The translations under genes and the position numbers were made by a program. The notes below the pieces were generated by a model, which saw nothing but the letters and a program-made list of their open reading frames with translations, did not search any database and was not told the DNA's origin. A stretch of 64,000 nucleotides of DNA from Zhongshania aliphaticivorans (GTDB lineage: Bacteria > Pseudomonadota > Gammaproteobacteria > Pseudomonadales > Spongiibacteraceae), in assembly GCF_902705855.1 (NCBI RefSeq), contig NZ_CACSIJ010000017.1, positions 1 to 64,000 of the forward strand, given 5' to 3'. Numbering within the stretch: the first letter of the stretch is position 1; the number at the start of each line of letters is the position of its first letter. Of this stretch, positions 16,363-24,859 are shown in pieces.

Positions 16363-17100
16363 ATGACTGCAAAAATTGCATTAGTAACTGGCGCTAGCCG
16401 TGGAATAGGGCAGGCCATCGCGATTGCTGTTGGAAAGCTGGGTTATACGGTGGTCGGTACGGCGACCTCGCAAGGCGGTGCCGATGCGATTACCGCGCAT
16501 TTTAAAGAATCTGGCATTGAAGGTATGGGTATGATGCTCAATGTCGCTGATTCTGAGTCGGTCAATAGTGTTGTTAAAGCAATTGGTGAGCAGTACGGTG
16601 CGCCATCGGTATTAATTAATAACGCCGGTATTACCAAAGATAACATCATGCTCCGTATGAAGGACGACGAGTGGTTTGATGTTATCGACACCAATTTGAA
16701 CTCGCTTTATCGATTAAGTAAGGCGTGTTTGCGCGGTATGACCAAAGCGCGCTGGGGTCGGATTGTGAATATCAGCTCTGTCGTTGGCGCAATGGGCAAC
16801 GCTGGGCAAGCTAATTACGCGGCTGCAAAAGCGGGTATGGATGGATTTACTCGTGCTTTGGCGCGTGAAATTGGTTCTCGTGGTGTTACCGTTAATGGTG
16901 TTGCCCCAGGTTTTATCGATACCGATATGACTAAGAAGTTGGGTGATGATCAGCGCGATGCGCTGAAAAATCAGATCCCGCTGCAGCGTCTTGGTAGCCC
17001 AGAAGAAATCGCCGGTGTTGTTGCCTTTTTGGTTAGCGACGCTGCAGCCTACGTTACGGGTGAAACTATCCACGTAAATGGCGGCATGTATATGGCGTAA
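16363..17100 (+). CDS. fabG: 3-oxoacyl-ACP reductase
   Basis: FabG is the NADPH-dependent reductase of the 3-ketoacyl-ACP in each round of fatty acid elongation. It is a short-chain dehydrogenase of 245 residues with the cofactor loop TGASRGIG, the NNAGIT motif, the catalytic Ser in NISSVVGAMGNAGQ and the YAAAK Tyr-Lys pair, and ends in the usual GETIHVNGGMYM. The AAGGAG ribosome binding site is strong. The 212 bp between fabG and acpP hold a possible separate acpP promoter. Confidence 0.97.
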   Translation: MTAKIALVTGASRGIGQAIAIAVGKLGYTVVGTATSQGGADAITAHFKESGIEGMGMMLNVADSESVNSVVKAIGEQYGAPSVLINNAGITKDNIMLRMKDDEWFDVIDTNLNSLYRLSKACLRGMTKARWGRIVNISSVVGAMGNAGQANYAAAKAGMDGFTRALAREIGSRGVTVNGVAPGFIDTDMTKKLGDDQRDALKNQIPLQRLGSPEEIAGVVAFLVSDAAAYVTGETIHVNGGMYMA

Positions 17101-17156
17101 ACATATGTTTGGGAAGGAATTTTTCTTCCTGAATGTGAATTTTTCATATTTTGCTA

Positions 17157-17185
17157 TGCACAATCGGCATCAGTCGCGGTAGAAT
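17157..17185 (+). promoter_or_regulatory. Possible acpP promoter
   Basis: TAGAAT (17180-17185, five of six bases) lies 17 bp after TGCACA (17157-17162, four of six). A separate promoter for acpP is common because the carrier protein is needed in large amounts. The leader would be about 120 bases. Confidence 0.45.
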
Positions 17186-17312
17186 GAGCGCCCAAGTGCT
17201 GGCAGTATGAAACACGATTTCGGCGGCTGCGCTTTTTGCATAGGGTTTTGTCACTCAGCAAAATGTATAGCAGGCCCAAAATTTTAATTTTAATTAGGAG
17301 TCACCAACGACC

Positions 17313-17549
17313 ATGAGTAGCATTGAAGAGCGCGTCAAGAAGATTGTTGCAGAGCAACTAGGTGTTAAAGAAGAAGATGTGTCAGAGTCTGCATCATTCG
17401 TAGAAGACCTGGGCGCGGATTCTCTGGATACTGTTGAGCTGGTAATGGCTCTGGAAGAGGAATTCGAAACTGAGATTCCTGATGAAGAAGCAGAGAAAAT
17501 TACGACTGTGCGTTTAGCTATTGATTACATCAAAGAAAACCTACAGTAA
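17313..17549 (+). CDS. acpP: Acyl carrier protein
   Basis: The small acidic carrier of growing acyl chains. The 78-residue protein includes the [16 protein letters not shown] helix with the serine (residue 38 counting Met) that receives 4'-phosphopantetheine. The opening [18 protein letters not shown] and the acidic C-terminus are typical. The AGGAG ribosome binding site is good. The gene is flanked by its own likely promoter and by a hairpin terminator, so it can be expressed above the level of the rest of the operon. Confidence 0.98.
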   Translation: MSSIEERVKKIVAEQLGVKEEDVSESASFVEDLGADSLDTVELVMALEEEFETEIPDEEAEKITTVRLAIDYIKENLQ

Positions 17550-17575
17550 GCAGTAATATAACGGCCTAGCCGTTT

Positions 17576-17613
17576 AAAAAGCCGTTTCTATGTAATGTAG
17601 GGCGGCTTTTTTT
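17576..17613 (+). terminator. Terminator or attenuator after acpP
   Basis: AAAAAGCCG (17576-17584) pairs with CGGCTTTTT (17603-17611), followed by more T. It lies 27 bases after the acpP stop and 72 bases before fabF. It may end part of the acpP transcripts and lower fabF expression. Confidence 0.7.
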
Positions 17614-17684
17614 ATGCCTGAACGTGCAACATCCGTATAGTAAATCTTGCGTATAATGCATGTGATACGACTAGGGAGGGGGTT

Positions 17685-18929
17685 ATGGCTAAAAGAAGAG
17701 TTGTCGTCACTGGCATGGGTATGATTAGCCCGCTAGGAAATTCAGTGGCAGAGACATGGCGAAATATTTTGGCAGCTAAGAGCGGGATCGCAATGATAGA
17801 CCGCTTTGATGTGTCTGAGTTTGCCACCCGTATCGGTGGCGCAATTAAGAACTTCGATATCGCTGAGTATATGTCTGCGAAAGAGGCGAAGCGTTTTGAT
17901 CCATTCATACATTATGGCGTTGCGGCGGCAGAACAAGCCTTAACGGATTCTGGTATTGAGGTAACCGAGGCGAATGCGCATCGAATTGGCACCGCTATTG
18001 GTTCGGGTATTGGCGGCATTGGCTTAATTGAAAATAGTCGCGCTATTATCGATAAAAGTGGTCCTCGTAAGTTGTCTCCCTTCACTGTGCCTGGCGCCAT
18101 TATCAATATGGTGGCTGGTATTCTAGCCATTAAGCATAATTTACAAGGTCCTAGTATTGCGATAGCCACTGCGTGCACCACCGGCACCCATAATATTGGT
18201 ATGGCGGCGCGTATGATCGCCTATGGTGACGCAGACGCGATGTTGGCTGGCGGAGCTGAAATGGCGACAACGCCAGTTGGGCTTGGTGGTTTTGCGGCAG
18301 CGCGGGCAATGTCTACGCGCAATGATGACCCAGCGTCAGCAAGTCGCCCTTGGGACAAGCACCGTGACGGTTTTGTATTGGGTGATGGTGCTGGGATGCT
18401 GGTCTTGGAAGAATATGAGTTTGCCAAGCGCCGTGGCGCACATATTCACGCAGAATTATTGGGTTTTGGGATGAGTTGCGACGCCTTTCATATGACCTCG
18501 CCACCAGAAGACGGTCGCGGCGCACGTGCTGCGATGGACAATGCATTACATGATGCATCAGTAAATGCCGAGCAGTTGGATTACATTAATGCTCACGGCA
18601 CCTCGACCATGGCGGGTGATTTGGCGGAAAGTAAGGCTATTGAGCAATTGTTGGGTTCAGCAGCTGCCAAGGTGGCGGTAAGCTCAACGAAGTCGATGAT
18701 TGGTCATTTGCTCGGTGCAGCTGGGGCCGTTGAGGCGATATTTTCTATATTGGCTCTAAAGGACCAAGTGGCACCGCCAACGATTAATTTGGGCGAGCCT
18801 GACGACGGCTGTAACTTGAATTACGTTCCCAATGCCGCCCAGCAACGTAAAATCGCTTATGTTCTGTCTAATTCTTTTGGCTTTGGCGGCACTAATGGCA
18901 GTTTGTTGTTTGGTCAATTACAAAACTAA
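17685..18929 (+). CDS. fabF: 3-oxoacyl-ACP synthase II
   Basis: FabF is the condensing enzyme that extends acyl-ACP by two carbons. The 414-residue protein holds the Cys-His-His triad: [11 protein letters not shown] (nucleophile Cys), [11 protein letters not shown] (His) and [13 protein letters not shown] (His, with the preceding Lys in TKSMIGH), plus the glycine-rich [13 protein letters not shown] end. The start has a GGGAGG ribosome binding motif. Its stop overlaps the pabC start by one base. As fabH is absent from this cluster, initiation of synthesis must use an enzyme encoded elsewhere. Confidence 0.97.
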   Translation: MAKRRVVVTGMGMISPLGNSVAETWRNILAAKSGIAMIDRFDVSEFATRIGGAIKNFDIAEYMSAKEAKRFDPFIHYGVAAAEQALTDSGIEVTEANAHRIGTAIGSGIGGIGLIENSRAIIDKSGPRKLSPFTVPGAIINMVAGILAIKHNLQGPSIAIATACTTGTHNIGMAARMIAYGDADAMLAGGAEMATTPVGLGGFAAARAMSTRNDDPASASRPWDKHRDGFVLGDGAGMLVLEEYEFAKRRGAHIHAELLGFGMSCDAFHMTSPPEDGRGARAAMDNALHDASVNAEQLDYINAHGTSTMAGDLAESKAIEQLLGSAAAKVAVSSTKSMIGHLLGAAGAVEAIFSILALKDQVAPPTINLGEPDDGCNLNYVPNAAQQRKIAYVLSNSFGFGGTNGSLLFGQLQN

Positions 18930-19756
18930 TGGCAGGGGCGCTGGGCTTAACGCTGATTAACGGTCAGTTTCAAGAGCACATCTCAGCAGATAACCGTGGT
19001 TTAGCTTACGGTGACGGCCTGTTTGAGACGATACTTGTCCGAGACTCTCGGCCGTTGTGGCTGGAAGATCATTTGCGCCGGCTGGTTGAGGCTGCAAAGC
19101 AGTTAACTATTCCCTGCGACCTCGCAAAATTAAAGCAGGATTGCGCCTTATTATTGACGCGTATTGACCACCCATTCGCAGTTTTAAAAATCGTGCTTAC
19201 ACGTGGCTATGTTTCGCGTGGCTATACGCCCCATCATGCGCCATCAGAACGAATTGTGAGTGTGTCTATTTACACGCAAAATCGTATGGCGTGGGAGCAG
19301 GGAGTCAACTTGGCGCTATGTCAGATCCAGCTTTCAGAGCAGCGTCACTTGGCGGGGTTAAAGCACTTAAATCGCTTAGAGCAAGTGCTGGCCGCTGAAG
19401 AATTGGCGCGACGTGGCTACCAAGAAGGTCTGATGATGCAGCGGGGCTTGATTATAGAAGGCAGTCGCAGCAATGTATTTTGTGTTGTTGATGGCGTGTT
19501 GTTAACTCCGTCCTTGAGTCAGTGCGGTGTACGCGGCATTATGCGGCAGCATATTATAAAACACGCAACCAAGCTGGGAATCGACACTAGTGTTAGAGAT
19601 ATTGGCGTATCTTTACTGCAGCGCGCTGATGAGGTCTTTATCTGCAATAGCGTTTTTGGACTTTGGCCAGTGAAAAAAATAGAGTGTATGCATAAATCCA
19701 TAGGCCCAATAAGCCGACTATTGCAGCGGGAATTCGATACTTATTTCTATGTTTAA
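18929..19756 (+). CDS. pabC: Aminodeoxychorismate lyase
   Basis: PabC converts 4-amino-4-deoxychorismate to p-aminobenzoate and pyruvate for folate synthesis. The 275-residue protein is a fold-type IV PLP enzyme: DNRGLAYGDGLFETI near the N-terminus, LKHLNRLEQVLAAEE with the PLP-binding lysine (about residue 146), and EGSRSNVFCVV. These also fit branched-chain or D-amino acid transaminases, but position between fabF and mltG is that of pabC. It overlaps fabF by one base and mltG by eight, showing tight coupling. Confidence 0.93.
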   Translation: MAGALGLTLINGQFQEHISADNRGLAYGDGLFETILVRDSRPLWLEDHLRRLVEAAKQLTIPCDLAKLKQDCALLLTRIDHPFAVLKIVLTRGYVSRGYTPHHAPSERIVSVSIYTQNRMAWEQGVNLALCQIQLSEQRHLAGLKHLNRLEQVLAAEELARRGYQEGLMMQRGLIIEGSRSNVFCVVDGVLLTPSLSQCGVRGIMRQHIIKHATKLGIDTSVRDIGVSLLQRADEVFICNSVFGLWPVKKIECMHKSIGPISRLLQREFDTYFYV

Positions 19757-20804
19757 ACTATTTAGGGTTGCCGTGGCGGTCATTTTTCCGCTGATTCTTA
19801 CGCTACTTGCCGCAGTTTGGTATCTCAATGCTAATCTAGACAAAGAGTTGCCGCTAGTCGAGCCAAGCGAGGTGTTTGTTCTCGCGCCTGGTACCGGGTT
19901 TTCGGCGATGGTTAACCAGCTTCATAAGCGTGATTGGATAAGTAATCCACAAGTCCTGAAACTCTATGGGCGCTTAAACCCTGCGATTGCAGAAATTAAG
20001 GCCGGTGAATACCGCTTTGAACAAGGTATTAGCTTGGCAGAAAGCTTGGCGATGATGAGAGCGGGAGATGTTGTTCGCCATCAGCTGACCTTGTTGGAAG
20101 GCTGGACGGTTGCTCAGGTGTTCATTCATTTAACTAATCAGAATCTATTAAAACAACAAGAGCTGATAAATGATGAAAGCATTTGGGCGCTCCTTGGTGT
20201 TGAGGAGCCCTTGTCTCCAAAACCCGAAGGTTTGTTCTTTCCTGACACCTACGACTACCACCTCGGCGATGAGCCTAGCGCGATTTTGCTAAGGGCTTAT
20301 AAGCGCATGCAGCGGGTGCTAAATGATGAATGGCAGGCTCGTGATGCTGATCTTCCCTATAGCAGCGCCTATGAAGCGCTAATCATGGCGTCGATTATTG
20401 AAAAGGAAACCGGTGTGCCAGAAGAGCGCGCTGAGATCGCCGGTGTCTTTGTACGCAGATTAAGGCTAGGGATGCGTTTGCAAACAGACCCCACCGTTAT
20501 TTACGGCTTGGGCGCCACGTTTGACGGGAATTTGCGCGGCTCACATTTACGTGATGAAAGTAATATTTACAATACTTATCGCCAAGTCGGATTGCCACCT
20601 ACGCCTATTGCGTTAGCGGGGCGAGAGGCTATTCATGCGGCCTTACACCCAGCTGATGGCGATGCAATTTTCTTTGTAGCAAAGGGCGACGGTACGCACT
20701 CTTTTTCGGCAACATTGAAAGAGCATGAGGCGGCGGTGAGGCGTTACCAGCTGAGTCAGCGCAAGGCTAATTATCGTTCCGCACCACCTGCCCCGGAGAA
20801 GTAA
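19749..20804 (+). CDS. mltG: Endolytic murein transglycosylase MltG
   Basis: MltG cuts nascent glycan strands in the periplasm and so sets peptidoglycan chain length. The 351-residue protein has one N-terminal membrane segment (about residues 6-26, VAVAVIFPLILTLLAAVWYL), then the YceG-like domain: FPDTYDYHLG, ASIIEKETGVPEERA, with the catalytic Glu, and LQTDPTVIYGLG. It overlaps pabC by 8 bp and its stop directly abuts the tmk ATG, the same order as in E. coli. Confidence 0.96.
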   Translation: MFKLFRVAVAVIFPLILTLLAAVWYLNANLDKELPLVEPSEVFVLAPGTGFSAMVNQLHKRDWISNPQVLKLYGRLNPAIAEIKAGEYRFEQGISLAESLAMMRAGDVVRHQLTLLEGWTVAQVFIHLTNQNLLKQQELINDESIWALLGVEEPLSPKPEGLFFPDTYDYHLGDEPSAILLRAYKRMQRVLNDEWQARDADLPYSSAYEALIMASIIEKETGVPEERAEIAGVFVRRLRLGMRLQTDPTVIYGLGATFDGNLRGSHLRDESNIYNTYRQVGLPPTPIALAGREAIHAALHPADGDAIFFVAKGDGTHSFSATLKEHEAAVRRYQLSQRKANYRSAPPAPEK

Positions 20805-21461
20805 ATGAGCGAGCAAGTGAGAGGACGTTTTATCACGGTTGAAGGCACCGAAGGCGTTGGTAAGTCTACCAATATTGCTTTTATTCAAAAGCTATTGGAC
20901 GACGCTAATATTCCGCATATTGTTAGTAGAGAACCCGGTGGTACGCCGTTGGCGGAAGAAATTCGCAATGTATTGGTGGTGCCTCGTGAGGAGTCAATGT
21001 GCGAGCTCACTGAGTTACTATTGGTGTTTGCTGCACGCGCGCAACATTTGAAAAGTCTGATCGAGCCGGCTCTAGCGAAGGGCGTATGGGTGTTGTGCGA
21101 TCGATTTACCGACGCCACATTTGCCTACCAAGGCGGCGGTCGCGGCTTGTCGGAGACGGTTATCGAGCAGCTACAAGATTTAGTTCAAGGTAGTTTGCGG
21201 CCAGATTGCACGCTCTTGTTAGATGCGCCTGTTGCTGTCGGCATGGCAAGAGCCGGAGCTCGAGGCGAGCTAGATCGTTTTGAGCAGGAAAAACAGGTGT
21301 TTTTCGATAAGGTTCGCAGCGCCTATCTGCAGCGCGTTGCAAAGGAGCCAACGCGGTTTGCTGTTGTTGATGCCAGTGCCGGGCTGGATATTGTACAGCG
21401 TGAAATCGCTCTGGCTTTAAAACCGCAAATAGAACGGTACACCGGCGGTCATCATGGCTGA
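20805..21461 (+). CDS. tmk: Thymidylate kinase
   Basis: Tmk phosphorylates dTMP to dTDP. The 218-residue protein has the P-loop EGTEGVGKST, the DR(F/Y) motif in CDRFTDATFAYQGGGRG, and a LID region around LLDAPVAVGMARAGARGE. The ATG directly follows the mltG stop with no spacer and the gene overlaps holB by 8 bp, so these proteins are translated in a coupled series. The order mltG-tmk-holB is conserved in gammaproteobacteria. Confidence 0.97.
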   Translation: MSEQVRGRFITVEGTEGVGKSTNIAFIQKLLDDANIPHIVSREPGGTPLAEEIRNVLVVPREESMCELTELLLVFAARAQHLKSLIEPALAKGVWVLCDRFTDATFAYQGGGRGLSETVIEQLQDLVQGSLRPDCTLLLDAPVAVGMARAGARGELDRFEQEKQVFFDKVRSAYLQRVAKEPTRFAVVDASAGLDIVQREIALALKPQIERYTGGHHG

Positions 21462-22443
21462 ACCGCTGGTAGCCTATTCTTGGCAAATGAATCAATGGCA
21501 GGATTTACAGCGTTTAATTGAATCTGGCCGCTTGCCCCACGCGCTATTGTTGGCGGGGCCTGACTCAATTGGCAAGCTGCGATTTGCAAAGGCGTTGGCG
21601 GGTTTTTTACTATGTGAGTCGCCCAGTAAATTAGCGGCCTGTGGTCAGTGTCGCAGTTGCCACTTCCAAATAGATGCCAATCATCCAGATTACCGTGAAA
21701 TTTGTCCAGACGAAGGCAAACGCCAAATAGGCATCGATCAAGTGCGGAGCTTGCAGAATTTCTCTGCTCAGCACGCCCATCGTGACGCCGGCAAGAAAGT
21801 CGTCGTTATTCATCCTGCAGAGGCGATGAATGTGTTTACCGCTAATGCCTTGCTTAAGACTTTAGAAGAGCCTAGCGCTGGAACGCTGTTAATACTGGTA
21901 AGTCATAGTAGCAGCCAGCTTTTGCCGACAATTCGCTCACGCTGTGTTCAGCTGCGTTTTGGTATACCCAACGCGGGACTGGCTGAATCTTGGTTGCGTG
22001 ATTATGTTGGTGATCAGGTTCTGGCCAGCAAGTTATTAATGGAGACCGGTGGTCGCCCTTTGGCTGCTCGGCAAACCTTTGAAAATGACGGTTTAGCACT
22101 TAGGGGCAGTTATGATGCTGGCTTACTAGGAATGTATGAAGGGCGTAAAACCGCACTGCAACTCGCTGATGAGCTACTTGATCAGGATATTGTGCAGTTA
22201 TTTGATTGGTGGTGCGCTCGCTTAATGGAGTTGTCGCGGTATCAACTTGCTTCGCAGCCATTGCAAGCAGACGCATGGCTTTGTTTTAAATCTCTACCAA
22301 GCGTACAAGTAATGCATACGCTCCAGCGGGGTTTAGAGTTGCGCTCTAGCTTTGGTCGCGGAGTGGCTTTGAATAAGCGCCTAATTCTAGAAACGCTCTT
22401 TCTAGAATGGATGGCCTTATGCCAAAGTCGTGCGGCATCGTAA
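21454..22443 (+). CDS. holB: DNA polymerase III subunit delta'
   Basis: Delta' is the fixed subunit of the clamp loader that places the sliding clamp on DNA. The 329-residue protein has the degenerate P-loop of the family (LLAGPDSIGKLRFAKALAG) and zinc-binding cysteines (CESPSKLAACGQCRSCHF). NALLKTLEEPSAGTLLILVSH and the SRCVQL sensor complete the AAA+ core. It overlaps the tmk 3' end by 8 bp and is followed by a pilZ gene, as in Pseudomonas. Confidence 0.95.
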   Translation: MAEPLVAYSWQMNQWQDLQRLIESGRLPHALLLAGPDSIGKLRFAKALAGFLLCESPSKLAACGQCRSCHFQIDANHPDYREICPDEGKRQIGIDQVRSLQNFSAQHAHRDAGKKVVVIHPAEAMNVFTANALLKTLEEPSAGTLLILVSHSSSQLLPTIRSRCVQLRFGIPNAGLAESWLRDYVGDQVLASKLLMETGGRPLAARQTFENDGLALRGSYDAGLLGMYEGRKTALQLADELLDQDIVQLFDWWCARLMELSRYQLASQPLQADAWLCFKSLPSVQVMHTLQRGLELRSSFGRGVALNKRLILETLFLEWMALCQSRAAS

Positions 22444-22496
22444 GCATATTGGTATAGTGTCAGCAGAACGGCAATGGGCTTAATGAGGTTAGATGT

Positions 22497-22847
22497 ATGA
22501 GCGGCGCGCAAGGTGCACGTAACGGTATTTTATCTCTCACCATAAGAGACAAGGCTGTTCTCTATGCTGCGTATATGCCATTTATTCGTGACGGCGGTTT
22601 ATTTGTACCGACCACGAAGCCATATCGAGTAGGTGATGAGGTGTTTATGCTACTTACCTTGATGGATGAGCCAGAAAAGCTGCCCATCGCCGGTAAAGTT
22701 GTATGGATTACACCGCGCGGAGCTCAAAGTAATCGCGCAGCGGGAATTGGCGTGCAATTCGTAGGTGGCGACGGCGTCGCGCATAAAAAGATTGAATCCT
22801 ACCTTGCCGGCATACTTGAGTCAGATAAACCCACGCACACAATGTAA
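22497..22847 (+). CDS. pilZ: PilZ domain protein
   Basis: A 116-residue single-domain PilZ protein, placed right after holB, the location of the type IV pilus assembly gene pilZ of Pseudomonas. The domain includes IRDGGLFVPTTKPYRVGDEVFMLLTL and the GKVVWITPRGAQSNRAAGIGVQF end. It lacks the N-terminal RxxxR and a full DxSxxG cyclic di-GMP signature (here DGGLF), like the founding PilZ, which does not bind cyclic di-GMP but works through PilB and FimX. It is therefore probably a pilus-biogenesis adaptor rather than a second-messenger receptor. Confidence 0.92.
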   Translation: MSGAQGARNGILSLTIRDKAVLYAAYMPFIRDGGLFVPTTKPYRVGDEVFMLLTLMDEPEKLPIAGKVVWITPRGAQSNRAAGIGVQFVGGDGVAHKKIESYLAGILESDKPTHTM

Positions 22848-22892
22848 ATTCGTCGCTGACCGGTTCCGGTCAACAATTCAATTGGATATTTC

Positions 22893-23669
22893 ATGCTTGT
22901 AGACAGTCATTGTCATCTCGACCGTATTGATTTGAAACCCTATGGCGGTGATCTTAACTTAGCCGTTCAGGCCGCAACTGAGCGCGGTGTTTCTAAAATG
23001 CTGTGCATTGGGATTGATTTAAATAATGCGCCGACAGTGGTTGGGATTGCTGAGCGTTTCCCACATATTTATGCTTCGGTTGGAGTGCACCCCCTCGATA
23101 TTAGTGATGAGGTTTGTTCGGTACAAACCCTGAGCGAGCTGGCAGATCACCCAAAAGTCGTAGCCATCGGTGAGACAGGTCTGGATTATTATTACAGCAG
23201 TGATCGTAAAGAAGACCAGCAGCGCAGCTTTGCCCAGCATCTTCAGGTTTCTGCTGCCTGCGGAAAACCCACTATCGTCCATACCCGCGAAGCGCGTGAA
23301 GATACCTTGGCTATTATTGCCGAGCACGGATCACCTCAGGTTGGCGGAGTTTTACACTGCTTTACTGAATCATGGGAAATGGCCGAAGCAGCAATGGCGA
23401 TGGGTTATTACATTTCCTTTTCCGGCATTATCACATTTAAAAACGCTGACGAACTCCGTGAGGTCGTACGGCGTGTTCCTATAGAACGCTTACTGGTTGA
23501 AACAGATTCGCCTTATCTTGCTCCGGTGCCATATCGCGGTAAGAAAAACGAGCCAAAATACGTGGTAGAAGTTGCCGAATGCGTGGCTGAGCTAAAGGGC
23601 TTGTCTTACCAGGATGTATTACGTCATACCACTCAAAATTTTGAACGGCTATTCCCCCTAGCAAAATAA
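22893..23669 (+). CDS. TatD family metal-dependent hydrolase
   Basis: A 258-residue TatD/YcfH-type amidohydrolase with metal ligands in MLVDSHCHLDRI (His-x-His), GETGLDYYY (Glu), VHTREAREDT, LHCFTES and the late VETDSPYLAP (Asp). TatD proteins are 3'-5' exonucleases or DNases in repair and quality control; YcfH, at the same chromosomal position in E. coli after holB, has a less certain substrate. The gene is probably part of the same transcript as pilZ (45-bp gap). Confidence 0.94.
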   Translation: MLVDSHCHLDRIDLKPYGGDLNLAVQAATERGVSKMLCIGIDLNNAPTVVGIAERFPHIYASVGVHPLDISDEVCSVQTLSELADHPKVVAIGETGLDYYYSSDRKEDQQRSFAQHLQVSAACGKPTIVHTREAREDTLAIIAEHGSPQVGGVLHCFTESWEMAEAAMAMGYYISFSGIITFKNADELREVVRRVPIERLLVETDSPYLAPVPYRGKKNEPKYVVEVAECVAELKGLSYQDVLRHTTQNFERLFPLAK

Positions 23670-23716
23670 GCTCACGCTTTAAATTAGCGGTCAGCCCAGA
23701 TTTAGGAGAAAGTGCA

Positions 23717-24835
23717 TTGAGCACAGAAAATTTATTGATCACTCCCTTGAATGCGCTTCATCGCGAGTTATCTGCCAAGATGGTGCCGTTTGCAGGTTAT
23801 GACATGCCAGTGCAATACCCCTTGGGTGTGCTTAAAGAACACCTGCATGTGCGCAACGCAGCGGGCCTGTTTGACGTGTCGCATATGGGGCAAATTCGGG
23901 TGAGCGGCCCAGATGTGGCAGCTGAACTCGAAAAACTAATGCCTCAAGACGTTATTGGTTTGCCACTTAACCGCCAACGCTACGGTCTGCTGACGAATGA
24001 GCAGGGCGGTATTCTGGATGATTTGATGTTTGCTAATTGTGGCGACTACTTTTTGCTGATAGTAAACGCCGCCTGTAAAACGCAGGACTTTGCGTGGCTG
24101 CGGGAGCATCTTCCAGCCGAAATCGAAATGGAAATGCTGGAAGATCAAGGTTTGCTGGCCCTGCAGGGACCACTGGCGAGACAAGTTCTATCACGTTTGG
24201 CGCCGGCAACGGCAAATATGGTCTTTATGGATACCGCAGATTGCAATATCGGCGATATCCCTTGTTGGTTGAGTTGCTCTGGCTACACCGGCGAAGACGG
24301 TTATGAAATTTCTGTAGCTCCTGAGCATGCCGACACATTGGCGCGGGTGCTTCTCGCGCAGCCGGAAGTCGAATTCATTGGGCTGGGTGCTAGAGATTCG
24401 CTGCGCTTAGAGGCGGGCTTATGCCTTTACGGCCATGATATGGACGACACCATAAGTCCGGTTGGCGCCAATTTACTGTGGTCTATTTCAAAAGTGAGGC
24501 GCCCAGATGGCGTCCGCAGTGGCGGCTACCCCGGTGCGACAGTCATTGCCACACAGCTAGCTGACGGCAGCGCTGAAAAGCGCGTGCTAATTGATGTTGA
24601 GGGTAAGGCGCCTGTGCGTGAAGGCGCGGAGATTGTTACCGCAAATGGCGAGGTGGTCGGGCGGGTGACGAGCGGCGGTTTTGGTCCCAGCGTTGCGCGG
24701 CCAGTTGCTATGGCTTATGTATCTACTGCAGCGCTCAAGGCTGCTGATCCTTTGTTTGCCAGCGTGCGGGGCAAGCAATTGCCAGTAGCGTTAAGGCAGT
24801 CATCATTTGTAGAGCAGCGTTATTATCGCGGCTAA
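23717..24835 (+). CDS. gcvT: Aminomethyltransferase (glycine cleavage T protein)
   Basis: GcvT takes the aminomethyl group from the H protein and passes its one-carbon unit to tetrahydrofolate, releasing ammonia. The 372-residue protein starts with TTG, supported by a TAGGAGA ribosome binding site. It has [21 protein letters not shown], the usual T-protein opening, FDVSHMGQI, the folate-binding [28 protein letters not shown], and a C-terminal barrel with [16 protein letters not shown]. No gcvH or gcvP is next to it, which is unusual; the partners must be elsewhere. A dimethylglycine-type demethylase is a weaker alternative. Confidence 0.9.
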   Translation: MSTENLLITPLNALHRELSAKMVPFAGYDMPVQYPLGVLKEHLHVRNAAGLFDVSHMGQIRVSGPDVAAELEKLMPQDVIGLPLNRQRYGLLTNEQGGILDDLMFANCGDYFLLIVNAACKTQDFAWLREHLPAEIEMEMLEDQGLLALQGPLARQVLSRLAPATANMVFMDTADCNIGDIPCWLSCSGYTGEDGYEISVAPEHADTLARVLLAQPEVEFIGLGARDSLRLEAGLCLYGHDMDDTISPVGANLLWSISKVRRPDGVRSGGYPGATVIATQLADGSAEKRVLIDVEGKAPVREGAEIVTANGEVVGRVTSGGFGPSVARPVAMAYVSTAALKAADPLFASVRGKQLPVALRQSSFVEQRYYRG

Positions 24836-24859
24836 GCTAACTTAAATAAGAGAGGCGCT

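Noticed and set aside
17101-17156. Terminator between fabG and acpP
   Set aside because: AGGAA/TTCCT can pair just after fabG but the stem is short and no T-run follows.
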